64,000 nt of DNA, from positions 1,116,001-1,180,000 of the forward strand of contig NZ_JACVAK010000001.1 in assembly GCF_014851805.1 (NCBI RefSeq), given 5' to 3'. This DNA comes from Pseudoxanthomonas sp. PXM02 (lineage in GTDB: Bacteria; Pseudomonadota; Gammaproteobacteria; Xanthomonadales; Xanthomonadaceae). Below are positions 19,133 through 28,415 of this stretch, piece by piece; the first letter of the stretch is position 1, and each line of letters opens with the position of its first letter. The position numbers were made by a program, and so were the translations under genes. The notes under the pieces were generated by a model. The model searched no databases. It was not told the DNA's origin and saw only the letters and a list, made by a program, of their open reading frames with translations.

Positions 19133-19690
19133 ATGGGCAACCGCCTCTCGAAGATCTACACCCGCACCGGCGACGACGGCAGCACCGGGCTCGGCGATGG
19201 CACGCGCGTGGGCAAGGACTCCGCCCGTGTCACCGCCTACGGCACGGTGGACGAAGCCAACTCGGCCATCGGGGTACTGCTGGCGGTGCCCAGCGTGCAA
19301 GACGATATCCGTTCGCTGCTGACCACGGTGCAGCACCAGCTGTTCGACCTGGGCGGAGAGCTGTGCATCCCGGGCCATGCTGCGATCACCGGCGACGACG
19401 TGGATGCGCTGGAGCGGCAGCTGGACCATTACAACGACGACCTGCCACCGCTGAAGGACTTCATCCTGCCAGCCGGCGGCGAGGCGGCCTCGCGCTGCCA
19501 CCTGGCCCGCACCATCGTGCGGCGCGCCGAACGCGAGACGGTCACCCTGGTCCGCCACGACGCGGTGCGGCCGGAGGCGATCCGCTACCTCAACCGGCTG
19601 TCCGACCTGCTGTTCGTGCTGGCCCGCGTACTGGCCCGTGCCGATGGCCAGGGCGAAGTGCTGTGGAAGCACGAGCGGCGCCATTCGTAA
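19133..19690 (+). CDS. PduO-type ATP:cob(I)alamin adenosyltransferase
   Basis: Transfers the 5'-deoxyadenosyl group of ATP to cob(I)alamin, making coenzyme B12. The 185-residue protein has the PduO N-terminal ATP motif TRTGDDGSTGLGDG (11-24), the VDEANS segment, and the C-terminal RRAERETV and YLNRLSDLLFVLAR motifs. The family is trimeric and cytoplasmic. It shares a strand with and closely follows the membrane-protein gene. No adenosylcobalamin-dependent enzyme is visible in the window. Confidence 0.93.
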   Translation: MGNRLSKIYTRTGDDGSTGLGDGTRVGKDSARVTAYGTVDEANSAIGVLLAVPSVQDDIRSLLTTVQHQLFDLGGELCIPGHAAITGDDVDALERQLDHYNDDLPPLKDFILPAGGEAASRCHLARTIVRRAERETVTLVRHDAVRPEAIRYLNRLSDLLFVLARVLARADGQGEVLWKHERRHS

Positions 19691-19804
19691 GGCCGGGGCG
19701 TTCCCCCAAGGTCGAGTGCCGGCCTGGCCGGCGCCGCGCATAGAATGGTCCCGGACATCCATCGGGAGAGGCGGTTCCCGCCCTGACGGGGCAACGCCGG
19801 CACC

Positions 19805-20713
19805 TTGATCATCTATACCCATCCCGCCTGCCTGCTGCACGATCCGGGTCCCGAGCATCCGGAGCGTCCGGCACGGCTGGAAGTCGTGCTCGAAACCCTG
19901 CGCAGCCACCACGCAGAGGCGGACTGGCGCGAGGCGCCGATCGTGAAACTGGGTGACCTGCGCCGCGTCCACGACGAAGCGCTGGTGCGTGAGGTACTGG
20001 AGGCCGACGTGTCCGGCTACCGGATGCTCGACCCGGATACGGTGATGTGCCCGGCCTCGCGCGCCGCGGCGCTGCGGGCGGCCGGCGCCGGCGTAGCCGC
20101 CGTGGACGCCGTGATGAACGGCGAAGACAAGACGGCGTTCTGCGCGGTGCGCCCGCCGGGCCACCACGCGACCAGCGCCGCGGCGATGGGGTTCTGCCTG
20201 TTCAACAACATCGCGGTGGCCGCGGCATACGCCTGCGACAAGCACGGGCTGGAGCGGGTGGCGGTGATCGACTTCGACGTCCACCACGGCAACGGCACCC
20301 AGGCCATCTTCTACAACGACCCCCGCGTGGCCTACTTCAGCACCCACGAGTCCGGCATCTACCCGCACAGCGGCGCCCCCTACGAACGGGGCGTGGGCAA
20401 CATGTTCAACGCCCTGCTGCCCCCGGGCAGTGGCGGCTTCCGCTTCCAGAACACGTGGGCGGACGATCTGCTGCCGGCGCTGGAGGACTTCAAGCCCCAG
20501 CTGGTGTTGGTGTCGGCAGGGTTCGATGCGCACATGCGCGACCCGCTGGCGGACCTGATGCTGGAGACCGAGGACTTCGGGTGGATCACCCGGCAGCTGC
20601 GTGACATCGCCAATCGGCACGCCGGCGGGCGCCTGATCTCGATGCTCGAGGGCGGCTACGACCTGGAGGCCCTGCGGGACTGCGCCAAGGTCCACGTGGA
20701 CGCGCTACGCTGA
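19805..20713 (+). CDS. histone deacetylase family amidohydrolase
   Basis: A 302-residue zinc hydrolase of the arginase/HDAC fold. Such bacterial enzymes remove acetyl groups from acetyl-polyamines, acetoin-related substrates or acetyl-lysine; the substrate here is not determined. Visible motifs are RPPGHHA with the paired active-site histidines, the zinc ligands in DFDVHHGNGT, SAGFDAH with the third ligand, and EGGYD. The start is TTG at 19805: the conserved N-terminus (IIYTHPACLLHDPGPEHPER) begins exactly there and no ATG or GTG lies upstream in frame. A -10-like TAGAAT at 19741-19746 precedes it. Confidence 0.92.
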   Translation: MIIYTHPACLLHDPGPEHPERPARLEVVLETLRSHHAEADWREAPIVKLGDLRRVHDEALVREVLEADVSGYRMLDPDTVMCPASRAAALRAAGAGVAAVDAVMNGEDKTAFCAVRPPGHHATSAAAMGFCLFNNIAVAAAYACDKHGLERVAVIDFDVHHGNGTQAIFYNDPRVAYFSTHESGIYPHSGAPYERGVGNMFNALLPPGSGGFRFQNTWADDLLPALEDFKPQLVLVSAGFDAHMRDPLADLMLETEDFGWITRQLRDIANRHAGGRLISMLEGGYDLEALRDCAKVHVDALR

Positions 20714-20771
20714 GGCCGGTGGACCGCCCGCCCGGTCGCTGAACCTCCCCCGACATCGGCCGAAGCCTTCA

Positions 20772-20813
20772 TTGCCCGCATGCATGGGATGCGGCAAGCT
20801 AACGGCCGTTTTT
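20772..20813 (+). terminator. hairpin and T-run between the HDAC-like gene and lptD
   Basis: TTGCCCGCAT (20772-20781) pairs with ATGCGGCAA (20789-20797) with one bulged C, followed by a small ACGGCCGT palindrome and a five-T run (20809-20813). It probably ends the upstream transcript. The lptD start is 26 bases further. Confidence 0.5.
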
Positions 20814-20838
20814 CGTCCGACAGCGAGCCCAGCACCGC

Positions 20839-23304
20839 GTGCGCCCTGCCCTCCGCCTGCTCCCGTTGCCCCTCAGCATCGCCCTGTGCCTGCCGGCGCT
20901 GGCTGACGATGACAAGCCCGTCAGCTGGGCACTGTGCCCGATCCAGGACGTCATCCCGTCCTTCAACGGTGCACCGGCACCCGCAACGCCCGGCAATGCT
21001 CAAGCCGCGCGCGAACAGCGTGCCGAGCAACCGACATCCATCGAAGGCGACCAGCTGGGCGGCACCGAAGCCAACCTCGACTACCAGGGCAATGTCTCGC
21101 TGATCAAGGGAGACCAGTTCCTCGGCGCCGACAGCCTGAAGTACGACCAGGAGAACGACACCTATGTCGCCGACGGTCATATCCGCTACCAGGACACCGG
21201 CATCCGGCTGATCGCGGACACCGCCCGCGGCGACCAGAGCGCCGACACCCACCAGATCGACAACGTGCGCTATCAGCTGGTGTCGCGCCGCGGCAACGGC
21301 GGTGCCGACCGCATCGACATGAAGGGGCCCGAAGGCAGTCTGCTGCACTCCACCTATTCGACCTGCGACCCCGAAGACCGGCGCTGGGAACTGCGCTCGC
21401 GGCGCATCGACATCAACACCGATGATGGCTGGGGCGTGGCGCGTGGCGCGACGATCCGCCTGGGCAAGGTGCCCGTGCTGTACGTGCCCTACCTGAAGTT
21501 CCCGATCGACGACCAGCGTCATACCGGCCTGCTGTACCCGGCCATCGGCCTGTCGGGTCGCAACGGCTTCGACTGGACGCAGCCGATCTACCTGAACCTG
21601 GCACCAAACTACGACGCGACACTCGAGCCCCGCTACATGAGCGAGCGCGGCTTCCAGATGGGCGCCGAGTTCCGCTACCTGTACGAGAAGGGGCGCGGCG
21701 AGATCCAGGGCACCTGGATGACCAAGGACGACCTGGTCCGTGACCGGATGAACGAGTCGGACTACGACGCGTCGAATCCGAACAATCCGGACCCCGATCA
21801 CGGACGCGGCTTCCTTTCGTATTTCGGCTCCCACCGGTTCACCCGCAACTGGCAGGCACGCGCCAACCTGACTTGGCTCAGCGATGCGCGTTACCGCGAG
21901 GATTTCGGCAACTCGCTGTATGGCCAGGCGTCTTCGTCGGTGACGAGCACGGCCGGCGTATATGGCGCCGGTGAGTACTGGACCGCCGGCCTGATGGCGG
22001 ACCACTGGCAACTGGCGGATTACCTCAGCAGCGAGCGCTCGCTTCCGTACAATCGCCTTCCTCGCACGTACCTCAACTGGAACCAGCCCCTCAGCCAATG
22101 GTTCACCGTCGGGGGACATGTGGAAGCCGTGAGGTTCCAGCACGACGAGAAGCCGGGCGGAAGCCGCCTGGACATCAAGCCGACCATTTCCATGCCGCTG
22201 CAAGGGGCCGCGTGGTACATCACGCCCACGCTGGCGTATCGGCATACGGAGTACAGGCTCGACGCGGACCTTGCCGAAGAAGTCGCGATCCGTCAGGCCC
22301 GCGCGGCCTATGGCGTGCCGGCCAGCGGGGTCACGCCGGCGATGATCGCCGAGTTCTACGACCGTTCGCCGAGCCGCAGCCTGCCGATCGGCTCGCTGGA
22401 CGCGGGTGTGTATTTCGACCGCGAGACGGAGATCAAGGGCGACCGCTTCCTGCATACGCTGGAGCCGCGCCTGTTCTACCTCAACGCGCCGTACCGTGAG
22501 CAGGACGGGCTGCCGATCTTCGACTCCCGCCCCTTCAACTTCAGCTACGGCCAGTTGTTCCGCGACAATCGCTACACCGGGCCGGACCGCCAGACCGATG
22601 CCAACCAGCTGACGCTCGCGCTGACCACGCGCCTGTTGCGACAGAAGGACGGCTTCGAGCGGTTGTCGGCCAGCATCGGCCAGATCCGCTACTTCGACGA
22701 TGTCCGTGTCACCGCGCCGAACGAAGTGCCGCTGGAAAAGGGCAAGTCGGCCTGGGTGGTCGACGCCAACTACGCGCCCACCGACCGCTGGACCATCGGC
22801 GCCTCGTACCAGTGGGATCCGAAGTTCCGCCGCGAAGACCTGGCCAGCGTGCGTGCGCGCTACCTGCTGCCGGACGACGGTGTGGTCAATGTCAGTTACC
22901 GTCGTCGCCGCGACGTGCTGGAGCAGGCCGACTTCTCGTTCCTGTATCCGGTGACGCCGGCATGGAGCGTGGTCGGTCGCTACTACCATTCGTTCTACCG
23001 CGACACGCAGCGCGATATCGAACCCGGCCTGCTGGAAGGCGTCGCCGGCGTGCAGTGGGACAGCTGCTGCCTTGCCGTGCGTGCGCTGGTCCGCCGTTAC
23101 GTCCGCAACCGCGAAGGCGACATGAACACCGGCTTCCAGCTCGAGTTCGTCCTGAAAGGACTGGGCTCGGCGGGCCAGGACACGGACCGCACCCTGCGCC
23201 GTGCTATTCTCGGTTACTACCGAGACGACCTCTATCTCGTCCCGCCGAGCAATATCGCGCCGCGTCCGGACGACAACTCCTACGCTCCGGATCCGATGCC
23301 ATGA
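20839..23304 (+). CDS. lptD: LPS-assembly outer membrane protein LptD
   Basis: Outer membrane beta-barrel that, with the LptE lipoprotein, places lipopolysaccharide in the outer leaflet. The 821-residue precursor starts at GTG 20839 with a signal peptide ending about residue 22. The N-terminal OstA/jellyroll domain (about 65-200) holds GNVSLIKGDQFLGADSL and related beta-repeats; the barrel follows to the C-terminus. The four disulfide cysteines are Cys33, Cys176 and the adjacent Cys743-Cys744, matching the C31/C173/C724/C725 pattern of E. coli. It overlaps surA by four bases (ATGA), coupling the barrel to its chaperone. Confidence 0.97.
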   Translation: MRPALRLLPLPLSIALCLPALADDDKPVSWALCPIQDVIPSFNGAPAPATPGNAQAAREQRAEQPTSIEGDQLGGTEANLDYQGNVSLIKGDQFLGADSLKYDQENDTYVADGHIRYQDTGIRLIADTARGDQSADTHQIDNVRYQLVSRRGNGGADRIDMKGPEGSLLHSTYSTCDPEDRRWELRSRRIDINTDDGWGVARGATIRLGKVPVLYVPYLKFPIDDQRHTGLLYPAIGLSGRNGFDWTQPIYLNLAPNYDATLEPRYMSERGFQMGAEFRYLYEKGRGEIQGTWMTKDDLVRDRMNESDYDASNPNNPDPDHGRGFLSYFGSHRFTRNWQARANLTWLSDARYREDFGNSLYGQASSSVTSTAGVYGAGEYWTAGLMADHWQLADYLSSERSLPYNRLPRTYLNWNQPLSQWFTVGGHVEAVRFQHDEKPGGSRLDIKPTISMPLQGAAWYITPTLAYRHTEYRLDADLAEEVAIRQARAAYGVPASGVTPAMIAEFYDRSPSRSLPIGSLDAGVYFDRETEIKGDRFLHTLEPRLFYLNAPYREQDGLPIFDSRPFNFSYGQLFRDNRYTGPDRQTDANQLTLALTTRLLRQKDGFERLSASIGQIRYFDDVRVTAPNEVPLEKGKSAWVVDANYAPTDRWTIGASYQWDPKFRREDLASVRARYLLPDDGVVNVSYRRRRDVLEQADFSFLYPVTPAWSVVGRYYHSFYRDTQRDIEPGLLEGVAGVQWDSCCLAVRALVRRYVRNREGDMNTGFQLEFVLKGLGSAGQDTDRTLRRAILGYYRDDLYLVPPSNIAPRPDDNSYAPDPMP

Positions 23305-24629
23305 CCAAGCCGTTTTCCCGCCTCCTGATCGCCGGCCTGCTGACCCTGTCGACGGCCGCTTCGCCCGTGCTGGCGCAGACGCTGCAGCCGCTGGACCGCA
23401 TCGCCGCAGTCGTCAACGAAGATGTCGTGCTGCAGAGCGAGCTCGACCGCGCCGTCCAGAACGTGATCTCCCAGTACGCCAACCAGCCCGGGCAGTTGCC
23501 GCCGCGTGCGGTCCTCGAGCGCCAGGTGCTTGAGCGCCTCGTGCTGGTCAAGTTGCAGGTCGCGCGCGCCGCCGAAACCGGCGTCCGCGTCAACGACGCC
23601 GAACTCAACAACGCGGTCAATGCGGTGGCCCAGCAGAATGGCACCACGCCAGACGGCCTGCGCCAGCGGCTGGAAGCCGATGGCATGTCGTTCCCCGAGT
23701 TCCGCAATTCGCTGCGCGACGAAATCACCATCCAGCGCCTGAAGCAGAGCTTCGCCCAGAGCCGCGTCAATGTCAGCGAAGGCGAAGTCGACGCGGCCTT
23801 GGCCGCACAGGCTGCCAGCGGCACGCAGTACCGCTTGGCGCACATCCTGGTCGCGCTGCCGGACGGCGCCAACGCCGAACAGATCAGCACCGGACAGAGC
23901 AAGATCGATGGCGTCAAGGCGCTCGTCGACAAGGGCGAACTGGACTTTTCCGCAGCCGCCGTCCGTTATTCCGACAGTCCCAATGCACTGGAAGGCGGCG
24001 ATCTGGGCTGGCGCAGTGTCGACGAGATCCCGAACGCCTTCGTCGAGATGCTGAAGGGCATGAGCCCCGGCCAGGTGGTGGGCCCCCTGCGCGGTCCCAG
24101 TGGGTTCCAGTTGCTGAAGCTGGTGGAAGTGCGCGACGCGGCCCAGGCGGATAAGCGCTCTGTCGAGGAATACAACGCACGCCACATCCTGGTCCGCATC
24201 ACCGAAACCCAGGACGCCGCGGCCGCGAAGGCCAAGATCGATACGCTGCGCGCGCGCATCGCCGGCGGCGCCGACTTCGTCGCCGTGGCGAAGGAATCCA
24301 CCGAGGATGCGAACAGCCGCGATGACGGCGGCGACCTGGGCTGGTTCCCGGCCGATGCGTTCGGCCCGGCGTTCGGCAAGGAAATCACCGGCCTGCAGGA
24401 TGGCCAGGTCAGCGCGCCGTTCCGTACCGATGCCGGTTGGCACATCGTCCAGCGCGTCGGCAGCCGCCAGACGGACGTGACCGACCAGAACCGTCGCGCC
24501 CAGGTCCGCGACACCATCGGCCGCCGCAAGGCCGAAGACGAATACAACCGCTACCTGCAGGAACTGCGTGGCGAAGCCTACGTGAGCTTCCGCAGCGGCG
24601 ACCGCGCCGAGACCACGCCGGGCGGCTGA
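23301..24629 (+). CDS. surA: periplasmic chaperone/peptidyl-prolyl isomerase SurA
   Basis: Periplasmic chaperone delivering outer membrane proteins, including LptD, to the BAM complex. The 442-residue precursor from ATG 23301 has a signal peptide to about residue 26 (ASPVLAQ), the chaperone N-domain (DRIAAVVNEDVVLQSELD onward), and two parvulin domains, recognisable at YRLAHILVALPDG and YNARHILVRITETQ, ending in a C-terminal helix. The frame is open upstream inside lptD, but the signal peptide and the ATGA overlap with the lptD stop fix the start. Confidence 0.97.
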   Translation: MTKPFSRLLIAGLLTLSTAASPVLAQTLQPLDRIAAVVNEDVVLQSELDRAVQNVISQYANQPGQLPPRAVLERQVLERLVLVKLQVARAAETGVRVNDAELNNAVNAVAQQNGTTPDGLRQRLEADGMSFPEFRNSLRDEITIQRLKQSFAQSRVNVSEGEVDAALAAQAASGTQYRLAHILVALPDGANAEQISTGQSKIDGVKALVDKGELDFSAAAVRYSDSPNALEGGDLGWRSVDEIPNAFVEMLKGMSPGQVVGPLRGPSGFQLLKLVEVRDAAQADKRSVEEYNARHILVRITETQDAAAAKAKIDTLRARIAGGADFVAVAKESTEDANSRDDGGDLGWFPADAFGPAFGKEITGLQDGQVSAPFRTDAGWHIVQRVGSRQTDVTDQNRRAQVRDTIGRRKAEDEYNRYLQELRGEAYVSFRSGDRAETTPGG

Positions 24630-24630
24630 C

Positions 24631-25605
24631 GTGACACCCCGGCTGGCGCTGGTCCCAGGCGAGCCGGGCGGCATTGGACCGGAGTTGTGCGTGCGGCTGG
24701 CGCAGCAGCCCCGGTCGGACTGCACCCTGCTTACCTTCGGTGATGCGGCCACGCTCGGCGCGGCCGCCGAAGCACTTCACCTCCCACTCCGACTGCTGGC
24801 GGAGTCCGAGGTCGCCCGCCAGCCTGGCGACCTCCGCCTGCACCCCATCCCAAACGCCGCCGCCCACACCTTCGGCAGCACGGAACCGCGCAACGCACGC
24901 GCGGTGATCGATGCCCTGACGCACGCGGCGGACGCCTGCCTGCGCGGCCAGCTCGATGGCCTCGTCACCGGGCCCGTACACAAGGCGGCCATCAACGCCG
25001 GCGGTATCGCCTACAGCGGGACGACCGAGCTGCTGGCCGAACAGGCACGCTGCCCGGTGGTGATGATGCTCGCCAACGACATCGTCCGCGTCGCGCTGGC
25101 CACCACGCATCTGCCGCTGCGCGACGTCCCCGATGCCATCACTCCGGACGCGCTCGCGCAGGTGCTGCGCATCACGCATGCCGCCTTGTGCAGCGACTTC
25201 GGCATCGCTGATCCCGTCATCGCCGTGCTTGGGCTCAACCCGCATGCTGGCGAAGCCGGACACCTCGGGCGCGAGGAGATCGAGGTCATCGAACCGCTGC
25301 TGCACGCCTTGCGCGCCGACGGCATGCGCCTGGAAGGCCCCCTGCCGGCCGATACCGCCTTCCTGCCGCAGAAGCTGCAAGGCTTCGATGCCGTGGTTGC
25401 GATGTACCACGACCAGGGCTTGCCGGTGCTCAAGTACAGCGGCTTCGAGCAGGCGGTGAACCTGACGCTGGGTCTGCCCTATCCACGCGTGGCCGTGGAC
25501 CATGGCACGGCACTGGACCTGGCCGGCAAGGGCGTCGCCGATCCGTCCAGCCTGTTCGCCGCCGTCGCGACCTGCGCACGGATGGCAGCCCGGCGCAGGG
25601 CCTGA
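24631..25605 (+). CDS. pdxA: 4-hydroxythreonine-4-phosphate dehydrogenase
   Basis: NAD-dependent enzyme of pyridoxal 5'-phosphate synthesis. The 324-residue protein starts with GTG two bases after surA and has PGEPGGIGPEL near the N-terminus, TGPVHKAAIN, the zinc-binding histidine regions in HLPLRDV and NPHAGE, and AMYHDQGLPVLKY. Length is normal. Its position after surA is conserved in gammaproteobacteria. Confidence 0.96.
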   Translation: MTPRLALVPGEPGGIGPELCVRLAQQPRSDCTLLTFGDAATLGAAAEALHLPLRLLAESEVARQPGDLRLHPIPNAAAHTFGSTEPRNARAVIDALTHAADACLRGQLDGLVTGPVHKAAINAGGIAYSGTTELLAEQARCPVVMMLANDIVRVALATTHLPLRDVPDAITPDALAQVLRITHAALCSDFGIADPVIAVLGLNPHAGEAGHLGREEIEVIEPLLHALRADGMRLEGPLPADTAFLPQKLQGFDAVVAMYHDQGLPVLKYSGFEQAVNLTLGLPYPRVAVDHGTALDLAGKGVADPSSLFAAVATCARMAARRRA

Positions 25606-25642
25606 AAGACGGCTGCGACCGACGCGAGGTGCGGCATTCCCG

Positions 25643-25648
25643 CATAAT
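25643..25648 (+). promoter_or_regulatory. -10-like element abutting rsmA
   Basis: CATAAT followed by the six bases TCCCGC and then the rsmA ATG. Transcription from it would start at or within a base of the start codon, implying a leaderless mRNA. No good -35 is seen and no Shine-Dalgarno precedes the ATG. Confidence 0.4.
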
Positions 25649-25654
25649 TCCCGC

Positions 25655-26443
25655 ATGTCGCATTTCAAGGCTCCCCCCAAGAAGTCCCTCGGCCAGCACT
25701 TCCTGACCGACCGCAGCTACATCGACAAGATCGTGATGGCGGTGAACCCGCAGCCCGGTGACCGGCTGGTCGAGATCGGGCCAGGTCAGGGCGCGATCAC
25801 CTTCCCGCTGCTGCGCAAGCATGGCGAGCTGACCGCCATCGAATTCGACCGCGACCTGATCACGCCACTGATGGAAGCGTCGGAAGGGGTCGGACGGCTG
25901 ACGATCATCCACAAGAACGTACTGGACGTGGACTTCGGCAAGCTGGCCGGCGACGAAAAGCTGCGCCTCGTCGGCAACCTGCCCTACAACCTGTCGTCGC
26001 CGATCCTGTTCCATGCCATTGAGCACGCAGCCTCGATCCACGACATGGTCTTCATGCTGCAGAAGGAAGTGGTCGACCGCATGGCCGCCGAACCCGGCAG
26101 CAAGGTCTATGGCCGTCTCAGCGTGATGCTGCAGGCTTACTGCCGCGTGGATTCCCTGTTCGTCGTGCCGCCGGGCGCGTTCCGTCCGCCGCCCAAGGTG
26201 GATTCGGCGGTCGCACGACTGGTGCCACGCGATGCGGCAGCGATTGGCATCGCCGACCATCGGCGTTTCGAGGAGGTCGTGCGCGCCGCGTTCGGCCAGC
26301 GCCGCAAGACCTTGCGCAATGCACTGGGTGGCACCTGTTCGACCGAGCAGATCGAAGCGGCCGGCCTGCGCCCCGATGCGCGCGCCGAGCAGATCGAGGT
26401 CGAAGGCTTCGTCCGCCTCGCCAACCTGCCGGCGGAAGGCTGA
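25655..26443 (+). CDS. rsmA: 16S rRNA dimethyladenosine transferase
   Basis: Dimethylates A1518 and A1519 of 16S rRNA (also called ksgA). From the ATG at 25655 it has 262 residues: the N-terminal KKSLGQHFL segment, the SAM motif [14 protein letters not shown], the catalytic [10 protein letters not shown] and the C-terminal helical domain. The open frame begins further upstream inside pdxA, but the family N-terminus fixes the start. It lies 49 bases after pdxA and may have its own promoter. Confidence 0.97.
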   Translation: MSHFKAPPKKSLGQHFLTDRSYIDKIVMAVNPQPGDRLVEIGPGQGAITFPLLRKHGELTAIEFDRDLITPLMEASEGVGRLTIIHKNVLDVDFGKLAGDEKLRLVGNLPYNLSSPILFHAIEHAASIHDMVFMLQKEVVDRMAAEPGSKVYGRLSVMLQAYCRVDSLFVVPPGAFRPPPKVDSAVARLVPRDAAAIGIADHRRFEEVVRAAFGQRRKTLRNALGGTCSTEQIEAAGLRPDARAEQIEVEGFVRLANLPAEG

Positions 26444-26502
26444 CCACGCACGCCGTCGCGGCGTTGTTTCCGCTTTTACACGCCTTTGCATACACTTCCC
26501 GC

Positions 26503-26883
26503 ATGGATTCCCCCGACTACGCCATCGACGTCGATGTCGCCACGCGCTTCCTGGACGACCAGTCCACGCCCGAGGACGGGCGCTACGTGTTCGCGTACAC
26601 CATCTGCATCCGCAATCGCGGCAACGTGCCCGCGCAGCTGTTGCGCCGCCATTGGGTGATCACCGATGCGAACGGCAAGGTGGAAACGGTGGATGGCGAA
26701 GGCGTGGTCGGCGAGCAGCCCTGGCTGAGGCCGGGCGAGGATTTCCGCTATACCTCGGGTGCCATCCTGGAAACCTCGCTGGGCACCATGCAGGGACGCT
26801 ACGACATGCTGGCCGATGACGGCACCCGCTTCGACGCTCCCATCGCTCCGTTCACCCTGTCCGTCCCGCGGACCCTGCACTGA
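26503..26883 (+). CDS. apaG: ApaG domain protein
   Basis: Small cytoplasmic protein of the ApaG/F-box-associated beta-sandwich fold; its biochemical role is unsettled, though it is tied genetically to ApaH. With the ATG at 26503 it has 126 residues, the family norm ([14 protein letters not shown]..., then [21 protein letters not shown] and [16 protein letters not shown]). An upstream in-frame ATG (26464) would add 13 residues without homology. TACACT (26491-26496) stands exactly six bases before the ATG and no Shine-Dalgarno is present, so the mRNA may be leaderless. Confidence 0.94.
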   Translation: MDSPDYAIDVDVATRFLDDQSTPEDGRYVFAYTICIRNRGNVPAQLLRRHWVITDANGKVETVDGEGVVGEQPWLRPGEDFRYTSGAILETSLGTMQGRYDMLADDGTRFDAPIAPFTLSVPRTLH

Positions 26884-26895
26884 GGCCCCGGCGCG

Positions 26896-27750
26896 ATGAG
26901 TGTCTGGGCCATCGGCGACCTGCAGGGCTGCTACGACGCCACGCAGCGTCTGCTTGAGAAGATCCGATTCGATCCGGCGCAGGACCGCCTGTGGTTCTGT
27001 GGCGATCTGGTCAATCGCGGTGGCCAGTCGCTGGAGACGCTGCGGCTGGTCTACTCGTTACGCGACCGCAGCACCACGGTACTCGGCAACCACGACCTGT
27101 CGCTGCTGGCCATCGGCGAGCGGTCGCCGGATGAGCAGCGCAAGGTCAACCCCGACCTGCAGCGCGTGGTGCTCGCCGACGATGCGCGCGTACTGCTGGA
27201 CTGGCTGCGCCTGCAGAAGCTGGTGCACGTCGACCGCGACCTCGGCTGGATGATGGTGCACGCCGGCCTCGCGCCGAAGTGGACTACCGCGCTGGCCGAG
27301 AAGCATGCGCGCGAAGTCGAACAGCAACTGCATGGCAACGCCTATCGCAAGCTGTTCCGCAACATGTATGGCGACAAGCCGAACTGGGCGCCGCACCTGT
27401 CCGGCCACGACCGTTCGCGCGCCATCATCAACGTGCTCACGCGCATGCGTTACTGCACGCCGCGCGGACGTATGGCGATCGAAGAGAAGGGTGCACCCGG
27501 GCAGCAGGCACAGGGCCTGTACCCCTGGTATGAGGTTCCCGGGCGTGCCGAACGCGACCTCAAGATCGTCTGCGGCCACTGGTCCACGCTGGGCCTGATG
27601 ATCGGCCACGGCGTGCATGCGATCGATACCGGCGCCGTGTGGGGCGGCAAGCTGACTGCATTGCAGCTGGATACCGACGAGATCCGCCTGGTGCAGGTGC
27701 CCGGTCGCGACGTGCCGCCTCCGCCGAAGGGCGAGCTGCCGAAGGATTGA
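26896..27750 (+). CDS. apaH: symmetrical bis(5'-nucleosyl)-tetraphosphatase
   Basis: Hydrolyses Ap4A to two ADP, and can remove Np4 caps from RNA in E. coli. The 284-residue protein shows the metallophosphoesterase motifs GDLQGCYD (7-14), GDLVNRG and GNHD, and VHAGLAP further on, in the order of PPP-type phosphatases. It starts 12 bases after apaG, so the pair is co-transcribed as in E. coli. Confidence 0.97.
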   Translation: MSVWAIGDLQGCYDATQRLLEKIRFDPAQDRLWFCGDLVNRGGQSLETLRLVYSLRDRSTTVLGNHDLSLLAIGERSPDEQRKVNPDLQRVVLADDARVLLDWLRLQKLVHVDRDLGWMMVHAGLAPKWTTALAEKHAREVEQQLHGNAYRKLFRNMYGDKPNWAPHLSGHDRSRAIINVLTRMRYCTPRGRMAIEEKGAPGQQAQGLYPWYEVPGRAERDLKIVCGHWSTLGLMIGHGVHAIDTGAVWGGKLTALQLDTDEIRLVQVPGRDVPPPPKGELPKD

Positions 27751-27752
27751 GC

Positions 27753-28415
27753 ATGCGGCGGGCGTGGCTGTCGACGCTGTGCCTGCTGATCGTCCTGCTG
27801 GCTGCGTGTCGCGCGGACGCGCCTCCCGCACCTGCGCAAGATCCGGCACCGATAGCGACGCGGGCGGACGCTGTTCCCGCGCAGCCCTCGCCTCCGCTTG
27901 TCGCTGCGGCACGCGCGCAGATCGGGGTCGTTCGCATCTACGACCCGACCTACTTCGGCCTGTCGTATCCCGGCGGCGACGTGCCGGCCGATCGCGGTGT
28001 CTGCACCGATGTGGTGATCCGCGCGCTGCGCACGCAGGGTCTGGACCTGCAGCAGGCGATCCACGAGGACATGCGCGCGCACTTCGATGTGTATCCGCAG
28101 CAATGGGGCCTGAGCCGCCCCGACCGCAACATCGACCATCGCCGCGTGCCCAACCAGATGCGCTGGTTCGCGCGGCAGGGATGGGAGCAGGATATCGGCC
28201 AGTCCGCCGACGATTTTTCGCCGGGCGACATCGTCGCGTGGAAGCTCACGGGCAGCGGTCTGCTGCACATCGGCATCGTGTCGGACCGCCGCAGCCACGA
28301 CGGGACGCCGCTGATCCTGCACAACATCAACGCCGGCACACAGGAGAACGACCTCCTGTTCCATCACACGATCATTGGCCACTACCGCGCACCGGGGGCG
28401 CTGCCGAGCGGCTAG
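27753..28415 (+). CDS. DUF1287 lipoprotein, putative cell-wall hydrolase
   Basis: A 220-residue predicted lipoprotein: signal peptide with lipobox LAAC (Cys19), an Ala/Pro-rich linker, then a DUF1287 domain (about 50-215). Within it, GVCTDVVIRAL carries a conserved cysteine and LLHIGIV a conserved histidine, the pattern of papain-like NlpC/P60 folds, suggesting a periplasmic amidase or peptidase acting on peptidoglycan; this is inference. The start at 27753 is two bases after apaH. It replaces the direct apaH-folA junction of E. coli and shares its stop-codon bases with convergent folA. Confidence 0.82.
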   Translation: MRRAWLSTLCLLIVLLAACRADAPPAPAQDPAPIATRADAVPAQPSPPLVAAARAQIGVVRIYDPTYFGLSYPGGDVPADRGVCTDVVIRALRTQGLDLQQAIHEDMRAHFDVYPQQWGLSRPDRNIDHRRVPNQMRWFARQGWEQDIGQSADDFSPGDIVAWKLTGSGLLHIGIVSDRRSHDGTPLILHNINAGTQENDLLFHHTIIGHYRAPGALPSG

